Part shown: positions 6,988-14,176 of the stretch, one piece after another | Layout of the letters: every line of letters starts with the position of its first letter | Numbering within the stretch: position 1 is the stretch's first letter | Assembly: GCA_964635875.1 (NCBI GenBank) | Contig: CAZWRK010000069.1 | Location: 1 to 20,789, forward strand | Direction of reading: 5' to 3' | From: CAZWRK01 sp964635875 | Lineage (GTDB): Bacteria > Pseudomonadota > Gammaproteobacteria > Burkholderiales > Aquaspirillaceae | Length of the DNA stretch: 20,789 nucleotides | Translations under genes and position numbers: made by a program | Notes under the pieces: model-generated | Database searches by the model: none | What the model saw: the letters and a program-made list of their open reading frames with translations, nothing else | What the model was told of the DNA's origin: nothing

Positions 6988-8028
6988 ATGCTCATCAGAC
7001 CGGTACAAGTCGCTGACCTCCCCGCGATGGAGCGCATGGCCATTGCGAGCGGTATTGGTGTCACGAATTTACCCGATAACCGCGAAACGCTATTTGAGCG
7101 GATTCGGTTATCTGCCCATTCGCTCGAAAGCGACGTTGCGATTCATGGACCTGAGTTTTATCAGTTCGTTTTAGAAATTGACGATGAAATTGTGGGCACT
7201 GCTGCAATTGCTGCATCGGCGGGGTTCTCTGAACCGTTTTACAGCTATCGTAACGAAACGCTTGTCCATGCATCCCCAAGCCTAAAGGTTTACAACCGTA
7301 TTCATGCCCTGACGCTGTGCCATGACCTGACTGGCGAGAGTCAGTTGTGTGCATTCTTTTTGGACCAAGCTGCGCGCCACTACAGCGGTGCTAGTGAGTT
7401 GTTGTCTAAGTCTCGGTTGTTATTTATGGCCAATCATCCGGAGCGATTCTCTGAACGTGTGATCGCTGAAATGGTTGGATTCTGTGATGAAAACGAGCGT
7501 TCACCATTCTGGGATGCGATTGCACGAAAATTTTTTAACATGGAATACCGCGATGCCCAGTACTTGATTGGCACGCGTAATAAAACATTTGTTGCCGAGT
7601 TAATGCCCAGCTATCCGATATACGTTTCGCTACTACCCGATGATGCACAGCATGTGATCGGGCAAATTCATCCTGATGCAGAGTTGGCTTTTTCTCTCTT
7701 GACCGATGAAGGGTTTGAGTCCGAAAACTATCTCGATATTTTCACTGGTGCACCGGCGCTAACGGCCAAGCTTTCGCATCTACGTTCGGTTACGCATAGT
7801 GAAACGGCGCGTGTAGAAATTAGCACGTTGCGCCCTGGTGGAATCGAGCCGTGCTTGGTGTGTAACACTCTGATTCAGGATTTTCGGGCCTCGTTTGCGG
7901 GCGTGATTTTGCGAGAAGGGACAATTTGGCTGACACCGGCATTAGCTGATGCGTTGCTGGTGCAAGCAGGGGATCGTGTGCGTGTGACGCGCTTATCTTC
8001 GGTCAAAATGGAGCTTGTACCATGTTAA
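6988..8028 (+). CDS. aruF: Arginine/ornithine N-succinyltransferase, alpha subunit
   Basis: AruF is one half of the heteromeric arginine/ornithine succinyltransferase that moves succinyl from succinyl-CoA to the alpha-amino group of L-arginine (or ornithine), the first AST step in the cytoplasm. The 346-residue product matches Pseudomonas AruF: MLIRPVQVADLPAM, ASAGFSEPFYSYRNETLVHAS, LTLCHDLTGES, LLFMANHPERF, SPFWDAIARKFFNMEY, AELMPSYPIYV and the NYLDIFTG segment. The fold is GNAT-like. The start is set by the long ribosome site. It overlaps aruG by 7 nt (8022-8028), so the two subunits are probably translationally coupled in equal amounts. Confidence 0.93.
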   Translation: MLIRPVQVADLPAMERMAIASGIGVTNLPDNRETLFERIRLSAHSLESDVAIHGPEFYQFVLEIDDEIVGTAAIAASAGFSEPFYSYRNETLVHASPSLKVYNRIHALTLCHDLTGESQLCAFFLDQAARHYSGASELLSKSRLLFMANHPERFSERVIAEMVGFCDENERSPFWDAIARKFFNMEYRDAQYLIGTRNKTFVAELMPSYPIYVSLLPDDAQHVIGQIHPDAELAFSLLTDEGFESENYLDIFTGAPALTAKLSHLRSVTHSETARVEISTLRPGGIEPCLVCNTLIQDFRASFAGVILREGTIWLTPALADALLVQAGDRVRVTRLSSVKMELVPC

Positions 8029-9056
8029 TTATTCGCCCTGCTGTGTCTACAGATCTTTCCGCGCTGATGGCGTTGGCGACTAAAACGGGTGTGGGATTTA
8101 CCTCGCTTCCGTGTGATGAACAGATTTTATCGCACCGTCTGGCGCGCTCTGCCGATTCATTTGCGGGCCTTTTGCCGAAGACCGAGAGCGGTTTTTTGTT
8201 TGCCATGGAAGATTTAGATCGGCAACAGGTTGTCGGTATTTGTGGGATTGAGTCAGCGATTGGCCTGCATGATCCTTGGTATAACTATCGGATTGGCACC
8301 ATTGTTCATGCATCCGCCGAGCTTGGCGTCTGGAGCCGGCACGAGACGCTCTTTTTATCGAATGACCATACCGGTCTTTCTGAGTTGTGCACCTTATTTC
8401 TCGACCCTGATTATCGGGGCAGCCACCATGGCGCTTTTTTGTCGAAAAGTCGCTTTTTGTTCATGGCCGAACAGCGCCAAGCTTTTGCCGAGTGGGTGAT
8501 TGCAGAAATGCGTGGCGTCTCGCATCCCGATGGTCGTTCACCATTTTGGGAAGGATTGGGCCGTCATTTTTTTAGTATTGACTTTGCTGCCGCGGATCAT
8601 TTGATTGGGATTGGGAAAAAGTCTTTCATTGCCGAGTTGATGCCAAAAAATCCAGTCTATATCGATTTCCTGTCTGCCGAAGCCAAGGCCGTGATTGGCG
8701 ATGTTCACGAAAAAACTCGCCCAGCGTTGAAAATGTTGCAGGCAGAAGGCCTTCGCTTTGAAGGTTATATCGATATTTTTGATGCCGGCCCAACGTTGCG
8801 CGCAGCGGTCGGGGATATTCGGGCGATTCGAGAAAGCCGCCATTGTGTTGCGGTGGTGGTGGCGAAACCGGCTCGTATGGCAGGCCGACAATGCTTAGTC
8901 TCTAACCTTTCCATGGCAAACTTCCGCGTAATGTGCGTGGATACCCCGCTTTCTCTGCCAACGGTCTGTGAATTAACCCCACAAGAGGCCGAAATGTTGC
9001 AGGTGTCTGCAGGAGATGTGATCCGCTGTGTGAGCTTGGATGTTGATCACGAATAA
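8022..9056 (+). CDS. aruG: Arginine/ornithine N-succinyltransferase, beta subunit
   Basis: AruG is the second subunit of the succinyltransferase and a paralogue of AruF: both carry an SPFW-(E/D)-x-(I/L)-x-R-x-FF segment, AELMP-x-(Y/N)P-(I/V)Y, and a (Y/N)-(L/I)DIF element. The 344-residue product begins MLIIRPAVSTDLSALMALA and has GLHDPWYNYRIG, LSELCTLFLDPDYR, KSRFLFMAEQRQAFAEWVIAEMRG and GYIDIFDAGPTL, which fit the beta rather than the alpha subunit. ATG 8022 lies inside the end of aruF (sequence ATGTTAA), so it is probably read by coupled translation. In Pseudomonas aruD, aruB and aruE follow; here the gene is last in its cluster and no clear terminator is seen after it. Confidence 0.93.
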   Translation: MLIIRPAVSTDLSALMALATKTGVGFTSLPCDEQILSHRLARSADSFAGLLPKTESGFLFAMEDLDRQQVVGICGIESAIGLHDPWYNYRIGTIVHASAELGVWSRHETLFLSNDHTGLSELCTLFLDPDYRGSHHGAFLSKSRFLFMAEQRQAFAEWVIAEMRGVSHPDGRSPFWEGLGRHFFSIDFAAADHLIGIGKKSFIAELMPKNPVYIDFLSAEAKAVIGDVHEKTRPALKMLQAEGLRFEGYIDIFDAGPTLRAAVGDIRAIRESRHCVAVVVAKPARMAGRQCLVSNLSMANFRVMCVDTPLSLPTVCELTPQEAEMLQVSAGDVIRCVSLDVDHE

Positions 9057-9149
9057 GGCGCATGTATGGCTCTGTGTGCGTGTGGCTTCGTGGTCGGCGC
9101 AATTCGTTGCCCTGAAACGGTGCACTAAAACAGGGTTGACTTGATTCTT

Positions 9150-9270
9150 ATGTGATGTTTCCTATTTTTTTGAGCGATTTTTCTTGGTTTTTTTGTTTGT
9201 TTATTGCTGTTTTTGTGGTTTTTTTTGTTTTAAATTCTGATTGTTTTGGTGTTTTGTTTTTAATATTTGC
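9150..9270 (+). repeat. T-rich, C-poor low-complexity block
   Basis: Between 9181 and 9260 I count 56 T and only 3 C in 80 bases, mostly T runs broken by single G. The opposite strand is correspondingly A-rich. There is no exact repeat unit. It may be a T tract for terminating aruG messages (possibly Rho-assisted), an H-NS-like protein target, or relaxed sequence. Confidence 0.6.
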
Positions 9271-9322
9271 ACAATCCGTTGTTGCTTGTAATTAAAAAAA
9301 ATCTTGCGTTATTTTTATAAAT

Positions 9323-9357
9323 TGACTAGTCATGAATCTAGTGCACTAGGCTAGTGC
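9323..9357. promoter_or_regulatory. Nested CTAG palindrome cluster, candidate operator
   Basis: Three overlapping palindromes: TGACTAGTCA (9323-9332), CTAGTGCACTAG (9338-9349), and GCACTAG-G-CTAGTGC (9343-9357). Four CTAG tetramers start at 9326, 9338, 9346 and 9351. The second palindrome has the CTAG-N4-CTAG layout of the E. coli trp operator core (CTAGTTAACTAG). It lies 2 nt after a TATAAA. The protein that binds is unknown; the TrpR likeness is only spacing and half-site. Confidence 0.5.
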
Positions 9358-9486
9358 TTGCGTAGTATTTTGTGCATTGCAGCGATGCAAGTCACGGAAT
9401 ATCAGAATAATTTATTGGATAACTCAATAATTTCCGACTAAAACACCGTATAAGTGAAAAATGACCAAAAGATAGTTTATTGTGCG

Positions 9487-9516
9487 TTGACACCTTCTGA
9501 AAGCAGACACCATAAT
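9487..9516 (+). promoter_or_regulatory. Sigma70 promoter for livHMGF
   Basis: A perfect -35 TTGACA (9487-9492) is followed after 18 nt by CATAAT (9511-9516), a 5/6 -10 box. Transcription would start near 9523, giving a leader of about 105 nt. Confidence 0.7.
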
Positions 9517-9528
9517 CCGCACCGTACG

Positions 9529-9602
9529 AAATGGAGATTTTCCATTTTCCGCAATAACAATTGTTCAAAAAGCGGTATGCATCGATAAAAATGACTTGCA
9601 TA
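9529..9602 (+). promoter_or_regulatory. livH leader with two inverted repeats
   Basis: AAATGGA (9529-9535) pairs with TCCATTT (9541-9547) at the start of the predicted transcript, and TATGCA (9576-9581) pairs with TGCATA (9597-9602) just before the AAGGAG (9612-9617). The palindrome AACAATTGTT (9556-9565) lies between. These could affect livH translation or bind a regulator; the stems are short. Confidence 0.3.
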
Positions 9603-9627
9603 TCTCACGCAAAGGAGATTTCCCGCT

Positions 9628-10557
9628 GTGGATATTTTTCTGCAACAGATACTGAACGGCCTTGTGCTCGGCAGTATTTATGCGCTGATTGCGCTGGGTT
9701 ACACCATGGTGTACGGCATCATGGGTTTGATTAACTTTGCCCATGGCGAAGTGGTCATGATTGGCGCGATGGTCACCATTTCGGTATTAGGCATGTTGTC
9801 GAGTGCCGGTATTGACTTGCCTGGTGCATTGATGCTGATTTTGGCCATGATGATTTCAGTGCCGATTTGTATGGCGCTGGGCTTTGCCATTGAACGTGTC
9901 GCGTATCGGCCTCTACGGAATGCCCCGCGTCTTGCACCGTTGATTACCGCGATTGGTTTGTCGATTGTTTTACAAAACATCGCCATCTTGATTTGGGGTC
10001 GTAACTACATCTCTTTCCCGCCGATCTTGCCGCATGACACGATTGATGTGTTTGGGGCCACGATTACCTCACTACAAGTGGTGATTATCGTGTTGGCGCT
10101 GATCATCATGGCCGGCTTGTTGATTGTGGTTGAAAAAACCAAGTTGGGCCGTGCAATGCGTGCCACCAGCCAAAACCCCGCTGTTGCAGGGTTGATGGGG
10201 GTGAATGTCAATAACATCGTGTCAGCCACATTTGTGATTGGTGCAGGCTTGGGGGCGGTTGCTGGTGTGATGGTCGCCGCAAACTATGATCAAGCGCACT
10301 CTCATATGGGTTTCATCATTGGTCTAAAAGCCTTTACGGCTGCGGTCTTGGGTGGCATTGGTAATCTTGCTGGCGCAGTGGTTGGTGGGATCCTGCTTGG
10401 CATTATCGAGTCATTGGGTGCAGGCTATATCGGTCAATTGACCGGCGGATTCTTGGGTAGCCATTACCAAGATATTTTTGCCTTTATGGTTCTGATTTTG
10501 GTTCTTGTGTTCCGTCCATCCGGTTTGATGGGTGAGCGCATGGCCGAACGTGCCTGA
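9628..10557 (+). CDS. livH: Branched-chain amino acid ABC transporter permease LivH
   Basis: LivH is one of two inner-membrane permeases of the high-affinity Leu/Ile/Val importer. The 309-residue product equals the E. coli length and shows the family opening FLQQILNGLVLGSIYALIALGYTMVYGI followed by INFAHGEVVMIGA, about eight hydrophobic membrane segments, the cytoplasmic loop KLGRAMRATSQNPAVAGLMGVN that docks with the ATPase, and the KAFTAAVLGGIGNLAGAVVGG segment. The start is GTG with AAGGAG (9612-9617) 10 nt upstream. It is the first gene of livHMGF. No periplasmic binding protein gene precedes it, unlike E. coli, where livK does. Confidence 0.95.
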   Translation: MDIFLQQILNGLVLGSIYALIALGYTMVYGIMGLINFAHGEVVMIGAMVTISVLGMLSSAGIDLPGALMLILAMMISVPICMALGFAIERVAYRPLRNAPRLAPLITAIGLSIVLQNIAILIWGRNYISFPPILPHDTIDVFGATITSLQVVIIVLALIIMAGLLIVVEKTKLGRAMRATSQNPAVAGLMGVNVNNIVSATFVIGAGLGAVAGVMVAANYDQAHSHMGFIIGLKAFTAAVLGGIGNLAGAVVGGILLGIIESLGAGYIGQLTGGFLGSHYQDIFAFMVLILVLVFRPSGLMGERMAERA

Positions 10558-10578
10558 TCGACGGAGGATGTATTTAAT

Positions 10579-11691
10579 ATGACGCAAGTCAATAAGGCCA
10601 AACAGCTCGCCATTTTTATGGTCGCGGCTATCATTCTCGCCGTGCTGCCTTTTGTCGTTGGGCAGAGTCTCGGTAATTCTTGGGTGCGCACACTCGATTT
10701 CGCGCTGCTTTACATCATGCTGGCATTGGGCCTCAACATTGTTGTCGGCTTTGCGGGTTTGCTGGATTTGGGATACATCGCGTTTTATGCGGTGGGGGCA
10801 TACACCTATGCGCTCTTGAATTCGCCACATTTTGGTGTGTTCTTGCCGTGGTGGACCATTCTGCCGGTGGGCGCTTTCTTGGCCGCCATGGCGGGGATTG
10901 CTCTCGGGACGCCGGTGCTTAAGCTCCGCGGTGACTATTTGGCGATCGTGACTTTAGGCTTTGGGGAAATTATTCGGATTTTCATGAATAACCTCAATGC
11001 GCCGGTCAACATCACGAATGGCCCGCAGGGGATCAACATGATTGAGCCGGTGAAGATCGGCAGCGTGTCGTTAGGAAAGTCTTTTGAGATTTTTGGCATG
11101 ACGCTCAATTCTGTGTATCTCTACTACTACCTGTTCTTGGTGTGCGTGATTTTGACGGTGATTATTTGTTCACGTCTGCAGCATTCTCGAATTGGTCGGG
11201 CGTGGGTCGCGCTGCGTGAAGATGACATTGCGGCCAGTGCGATGGGGATTAACACTCGTAACATCAAATTGTTGGCCTTTGCTTTGGGTGCAACGTTTGG
11301 CGGTGTGTCGGGTGGTTTGTTTGCGAGCTTCCAAGGCTTTGTCTCGCCGGAGTCATTTGGCTTGATGGAATCCATCATGGTGCTGTCGATGGTGGTTCTG
11401 GGAGGCATGGGGCACATTCCGGGTGTGATTTTGGGCGCGGTCTTATTGACGATCACGCCAGAAATTCTGCGTGACGTGATTGGCCCATTGCAAATGGCGG
11501 TCTTTGGCAAAATGCTCATCGACCCAGAAAACGCACGGATGTTGATTTTTGGTCTGGCATTGATTTTGGTCATGCTGTTCCGTCCTGAAGGCCTCTGGCC
11601 AAGCAAGCGGCGTGCGGCTGAATTCCACGACGCACTCGACGAAGATCTGCCCGCGGTTGATTCGCAGGCCAGCGACGGACTCAAGGGGTAA
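10579..11691 (+). CDS. livM: Branched-chain amino acid ABC transporter permease LivM
   Basis: This is the second permease of the importer. The 370-residue product is hydrophobic with an N-terminal membrane helix, LNIVVGFAGLLDLGYIAFYAVGAY, KLRGDYLAIVTLGFGEIIRI, the coupling loop HSRIGRAWVALREDDIAASAMGIN, and SFGLMESIMVLSMVVLGGMG, all typical of LivM. It is shorter than E. coli LivM (about 425), which has an N-terminal extension. The C-terminus ends in an acidic, cytoplasmic tail. GGAGGA (10563-10568) lies 10 nt before the ATG, 21 nt after livH, and livG follows after 3 nt. Confidence 0.95.
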   Translation: MTQVNKAKQLAIFMVAAIILAVLPFVVGQSLGNSWVRTLDFALLYIMLALGLNIVVGFAGLLDLGYIAFYAVGAYTYALLNSPHFGVFLPWWTILPVGAFLAAMAGIALGTPVLKLRGDYLAIVTLGFGEIIRIFMNNLNAPVNITNGPQGINMIEPVKIGSVSLGKSFEIFGMTLNSVYLYYYLFLVCVILTVIICSRLQHSRIGRAWVALREDDIAASAMGINTRNIKLLAFALGATFGGVSGGLFASFQGFVSPESFGLMESIMVLSMVVLGGMGHIPGVILGAVLLTITPEILRDVIGPLQMAVFGKMLIDPENARMLIFGLALILVMLFRPEGLWPSKRRAAEFHDALDEDLPAVDSQASDGLKG

Positions 11692-11694
11692 AGC

Positions 11695-12465
11695 ATGGCT
11701 GACGCACTACTCAAAATTGAAGGTATCAATAAGCGCTTTGGTGGTCTGCACGCTTTGAGCGATGTAGGTTTAACGATCAACAAAGGTGAAATTTACGGCC
11801 TGATTGGCCCGAACGGTGCGGGTAAAACCACATTGTTTAACGTGCTCACCGGTTTGTATCTCCCAGATGAAGGTCAATTTACCTTTAACGGTAAAAACCT
11901 TTTCCGCAAAAAGCCGCACGTAGTGGTTGAAGCGGGGATTGCGCGGACTTTCCAGAATATTCGTTTATTCGGTGAAATGACGGCGCTCGAAAACGTCATG
12001 GTGGGTCGCCATGTGCGCACTGGTGCCGGTGCTCTAGGGGCGATTTTGTTGAATCGCTCGACTCGTGATGAAGAGAAAGCGATTCGACAACGCGCACGTG
12101 AACTGCTGAATTATGTTGGCATTACTCACGTGGCGAATGAGCGTGCCAAGAACCTGTCTTACGGCCATCAACGTCGTTTGGAAATTGCACGCGCTTTGGC
12201 CACTGACCCGATGCTTTTGGCGTTGGACGAGCCAGCCGCCGGTATGAATCCGTCTGAAACCGAAGAGCTGCGCGCACTGATGGATAAAATCCGTGCAGGT
12301 GGCGTGACCTTGCTGCTGATTGAGCATGATGTGAAGCTGATGATGGGTTTGTGTGACCGAATTGCAGTGCTGGATTATGGTAAAAAAATTGCCGAAGGCA
12401 TTCCGCAAGATGTGAAAAACAATCCTCGCGTGATTGAGGCCTACTTGGGAGCGGCGCACGAATGA
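11695..12465 (+). CDS. livG: Branched-chain amino acid ABC transporter ATP-binding protein LivG
   Basis: This is the first of two ATPases that power Leu/Ile/Val uptake at the inner face of the membrane. The 256-residue product has Walker A GPNGAGKTT (about residues 38-46), the LivG-type Q-loop region IARTFQNIRLFGEMTALENVMVG, signature LSYGHQRRLEIARAL, Walker B LLALDEPAAGMNPSE, and the switch histidine in LLLIEHDVKLMMG. The ATG is 3 nt after the livM stop, with AAGGGG inside the end of livM as a ribosome site. Its last bases ATGA overlap the livF start by 4 nt, so translation is coupled. Confidence 0.96.
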   Translation: MADALLKIEGINKRFGGLHALSDVGLTINKGEIYGLIGPNGAGKTTLFNVLTGLYLPDEGQFTFNGKNLFRKKPHVVVEAGIARTFQNIRLFGEMTALENVMVGRHVRTGAGALGAILLNRSTRDEEKAIRQRARELLNYVGITHVANERAKNLSYGHQRRLEIARALATDPMLLALDEPAAGMNPSETEELRALMDKIRAGGVTLLLIEHDVKLMMGLCDRIAVLDYGKKIAEGIPQDVKNNPRVIEAYLGAAHE

Positions 12466-13172
12466 GTCTCTTGGAAGTTAAAAATCTACAAGTGGCCTAC
12501 GGCGGCATTCAAGCTGTCAAGGATATTAATCTACATATCGACCAAGGCGAATTGGTGACGTTGATTGGTGCCAACGGCGCAGGGAAAACGACGACATTGA
12601 AAACCTTGGTTGGCCTCGTGAAACCCAAATCAGGTTCGGTGACGTATGACGGGATTGATTGCAGCACCATGCCGGTCTACAGCTTCATTGAAAAAGGCTT
12701 GTCACTCGTTCCCGAAGGCCGTGGAGTTTTTTCGCGTTTGACGGTGGAAGAAAACCTTAGAATGGGCGCTTACTATCGCAATGATAATGCTGCTATTTTG
12801 AGCGAAATTGACCATGTTTATGAACTTTTCCCGCGCTTAAAAGAGCGTTACAAGCAGTTGGCGGGGACTCTGTCCGGTGGTGAGCAGCAAATGGTTGCGA
12901 TGGGGCGTGCCATTTTGTCCCGTCCAAAACTGCTGTTGCTGGACGAGCCTTCCATGGGCTTGGCGCCGATTATTGTTCAAAAAATCTTTGAAATCATTAA
13001 AATGATTTCCCAACAAGGTGTCACAATCTTATTGGTTGAACAAAATGCGAAACTCGCCTTAGAGATTTCGGATCGTGGTTATGTGATGGAGTCTGGAAAA
13101 ATCACCATGACGGGTCCTGCGAAAGAACTCTTAGCGAGCGATGCCATTCAGAAAGCTTATTTGGGCGAGTAA
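12462..13172 (+). CDS. livF: Branched-chain amino acid ABC transporter ATP-binding protein LivF
   Basis: This is the second ATPase of the importer and pairs with LivG. The 236-residue product has Walker A GANGAGKTTT (residues 36-45), the LivF-type segment KGLSLVPEGRGVFSRLTVEENLRMGA, signature LSGGEQQMVAMGRAI, Walker B LLLLDEPSMGLAP, and the H-loop region replaced by LLVEQNAKLALE, where Gln stands in the usual position of the histidine, as is common in LivF proteins. It overlaps livG by ATGA and ends 17 nt before a strong terminator that closes the operon. Confidence 0.96.
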   Translation: MSLLEVKNLQVAYGGIQAVKDINLHIDQGELVTLIGANGAGKTTTLKTLVGLVKPKSGSVTYDGIDCSTMPVYSFIEKGLSLVPEGRGVFSRLTVEENLRMGAYYRNDNAAILSEIDHVYELFPRLKERYKQLAGTLSGGEQQMVAMGRAILSRPKLLLLDEPSMGLAPIIVQKIFEIIKMISQQGVTILLVEQNAKLALEISDRGYVMESGKITMTGPAKELLASDAIQKAYLGE

Positions 13173-13189
13173 TCTCTACCAAAAATCAG

Positions 13190-13223
13190 AAAGCGCTACT
13201 GTGCAACCAGTAGCGCTTTTTTT
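13190..13223 (+). terminator. Intrinsic terminator of livHMGF
   Basis: AAAGCGCTACTG (13190-13201) pairs perfectly with CAGTAGCGCTTT (13208-13219), loop TGCAAC, running into a 7-T tract (13217-13223). Textbook rho-independent terminator. Confidence 0.92.
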
Positions 13224-13244
13224 ATACCAAGAAAAGGACATATG

Positions 13245-14009
13245 ATGGAAATTGGCGCAATTATTATTGGCGATGAAATTTTATCGGGGAAACGGCAAGA
13301 TAAACATTTATCTGCTCTCATTCAAATTTTGAACCAACGAGGTTTAAAATTGTCATGGGCAGAATATATTGGCGATAACCCGATTAAAATTCGCGAAACG
13401 TTCAAAAAAAGCTTTGCTTCGGGAGCGGTGGTTTTTAGTTTTGGTGGGATTGGTTCAACGCCGGATGACCGGACCCGCGAATGCGCCGCAGAGGCCATGG
13501 GTCTTCCGTTGGCGATTCATCCTGAAGGAAAGGCGATTTTAGAGTCTCGTTTTTCTGATGAGATGTTGTATCCGCATCGAATTCATATGGTGAATTTTCC
13601 ACTCGGCGCTGCATTAATCCCTAATCCAGTAAACCAAATTCCCGGTTTTTATATTCAGAAGCATCATTTTGTGCCGGGTTTCCCGAGCATGGCATGGCCG
13701 ATGGTGGAGTGGGTGCTAGATACGTTGTATGCGGATTGTTTTCCTTCTGAGCACGATGTCGAAAAAGCATTTCGCGTTTTTGGCGTCCGTGAGGGCGATT
13801 TGGTTTCTATCATGCAGCAATTTGTCGCAACGTATCCCGATCTTGGATTTTCCAGTCTGCCCAGCTTTGGCAATGAAACTCATCCGGCGCATGTAGAGTT
13901 TGGCGTGCGAGGCAAAGAAGAGCAGGTCAATGCAGCAATTCAATCGCTTTGGAGTCAGCTTTCTGAAGCGGGCATCACTGTCGATGCCATTCGCCAGATT
14001 AATTCATAA
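13245..14009 (+). CDS. MoaB/CinA-N-type molybdopterin-binding domain protein
   Basis: The 254-residue product starts MEIGAIIIGDEILSGKRQDKH and has FGGIGSTPDDRT at about residues 66-77. Both are hallmarks of the MoCF_biosynth domain shared by MoaB, MogA, MoeA and the N-terminus of CinA. It lacks the C-terminal CinA deamidase domain. The second half (about residues 135-254) has VPGFPSMAWPMVEWVLD and a SLPSFGNETHPAHVEFGV stretch typical of stand-alone CinA-N-like proteins. Its substrate is unknown; binding of a pterin or nucleotide is plausible from the family only. ATG 13245 is chosen over 13242 because AAGGA (13234-13238) then has 6-nt spacing. It follows the liv terminator, so it needs its own promoter or readthrough, and no molybdenum cofactor gene is nearby. 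Confidence 0.8.
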   Translation: MEIGAIIIGDEILSGKRQDKHLSALIQILNQRGLKLSWAEYIGDNPIKIRETFKKSFASGAVVFSFGGIGSTPDDRTRECAAEAMGLPLAIHPEGKAILESRFSDEMLYPHRIHMVNFPLGAALIPNPVNQIPGFYIQKHHFVPGFPSMAWPMVEWVLDTLYADCFPSEHDVEKAFRVFGVREGDLVSIMQQFVATYPDLGFSSLPSFGNETHPAHVEFGVRGKEEQVNAAIQSLWSQLSEAGITVDAIRQINS

Positions 14010-14176
14010 ATATCAATTTTATTCACCCATCCGATATTTTTAATTGATTTATCTTGTATTGTCTGGGGCACGTCCTTATTTTGCGGTTTTCTTTTAGGGC
14101 TGTTTGCAAAGGTGTGTTTATTTTGCGACAGCCCGCATTATTTTCTTTCAAATATCATGCGGCATTCTTTCTCTGT

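Larger units (their letters stand above)
9057..9627. other. 571-bp non-coding region between aruG and livH
   Basis: I find no credible gene on either strand. In order it holds: about 90 bp of ordinary composition with a weak inverted repeat CCCTG (9110-9114)/CAGGG (9131-9135); a T-rich block; a TATAAA at 9316-9321 without a good -35; a CTAG palindrome cluster; a hairpin TTATTG (9412-9417)/CAATAA (9425-9430) flanked by CGGAA/TTCCG; a sigma70 promoter; and a 5' leader of about 105 nt with two inverted repeats before livH. It reads as regulatory DNA, possibly with a small RNA. Confidence 0.6.

Noticed and set aside
9531..9557. Possible 8-residue leader peptide upstream of livH (attenuator)
   Set aside because: There is no ribosome site before the ATG, no run of Leu/Ile/Val codons, and no terminator/antiterminator pair behind it.
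9392..9601. 69-codon - strand frame in the aruG-livH gap
   Set aside because: It runs antisense through the liv promoter and leader, has no ribosome site and no familiar motif.
11127..11783. 218-codon open frame on the - strand across livM/livG
   Set aside because: Shadow of strongly conserved transporter genes; low-complexity product.
14008..14040. Weak A/T-only hairpin AAATATC/GATATTTTT after the CinA-N-like gene
   Set aside because: A 7-bp A/T stem with an 18-nt loop is too weak to call a terminator.
14064..14085. Sigma54-like TGGGGCACG...TTGCGG upstream of prkA
   Set aside because: The GG and GC elements are about 14 nt apart instead of the required 10, so it does not fit a -24/-12 promoter.
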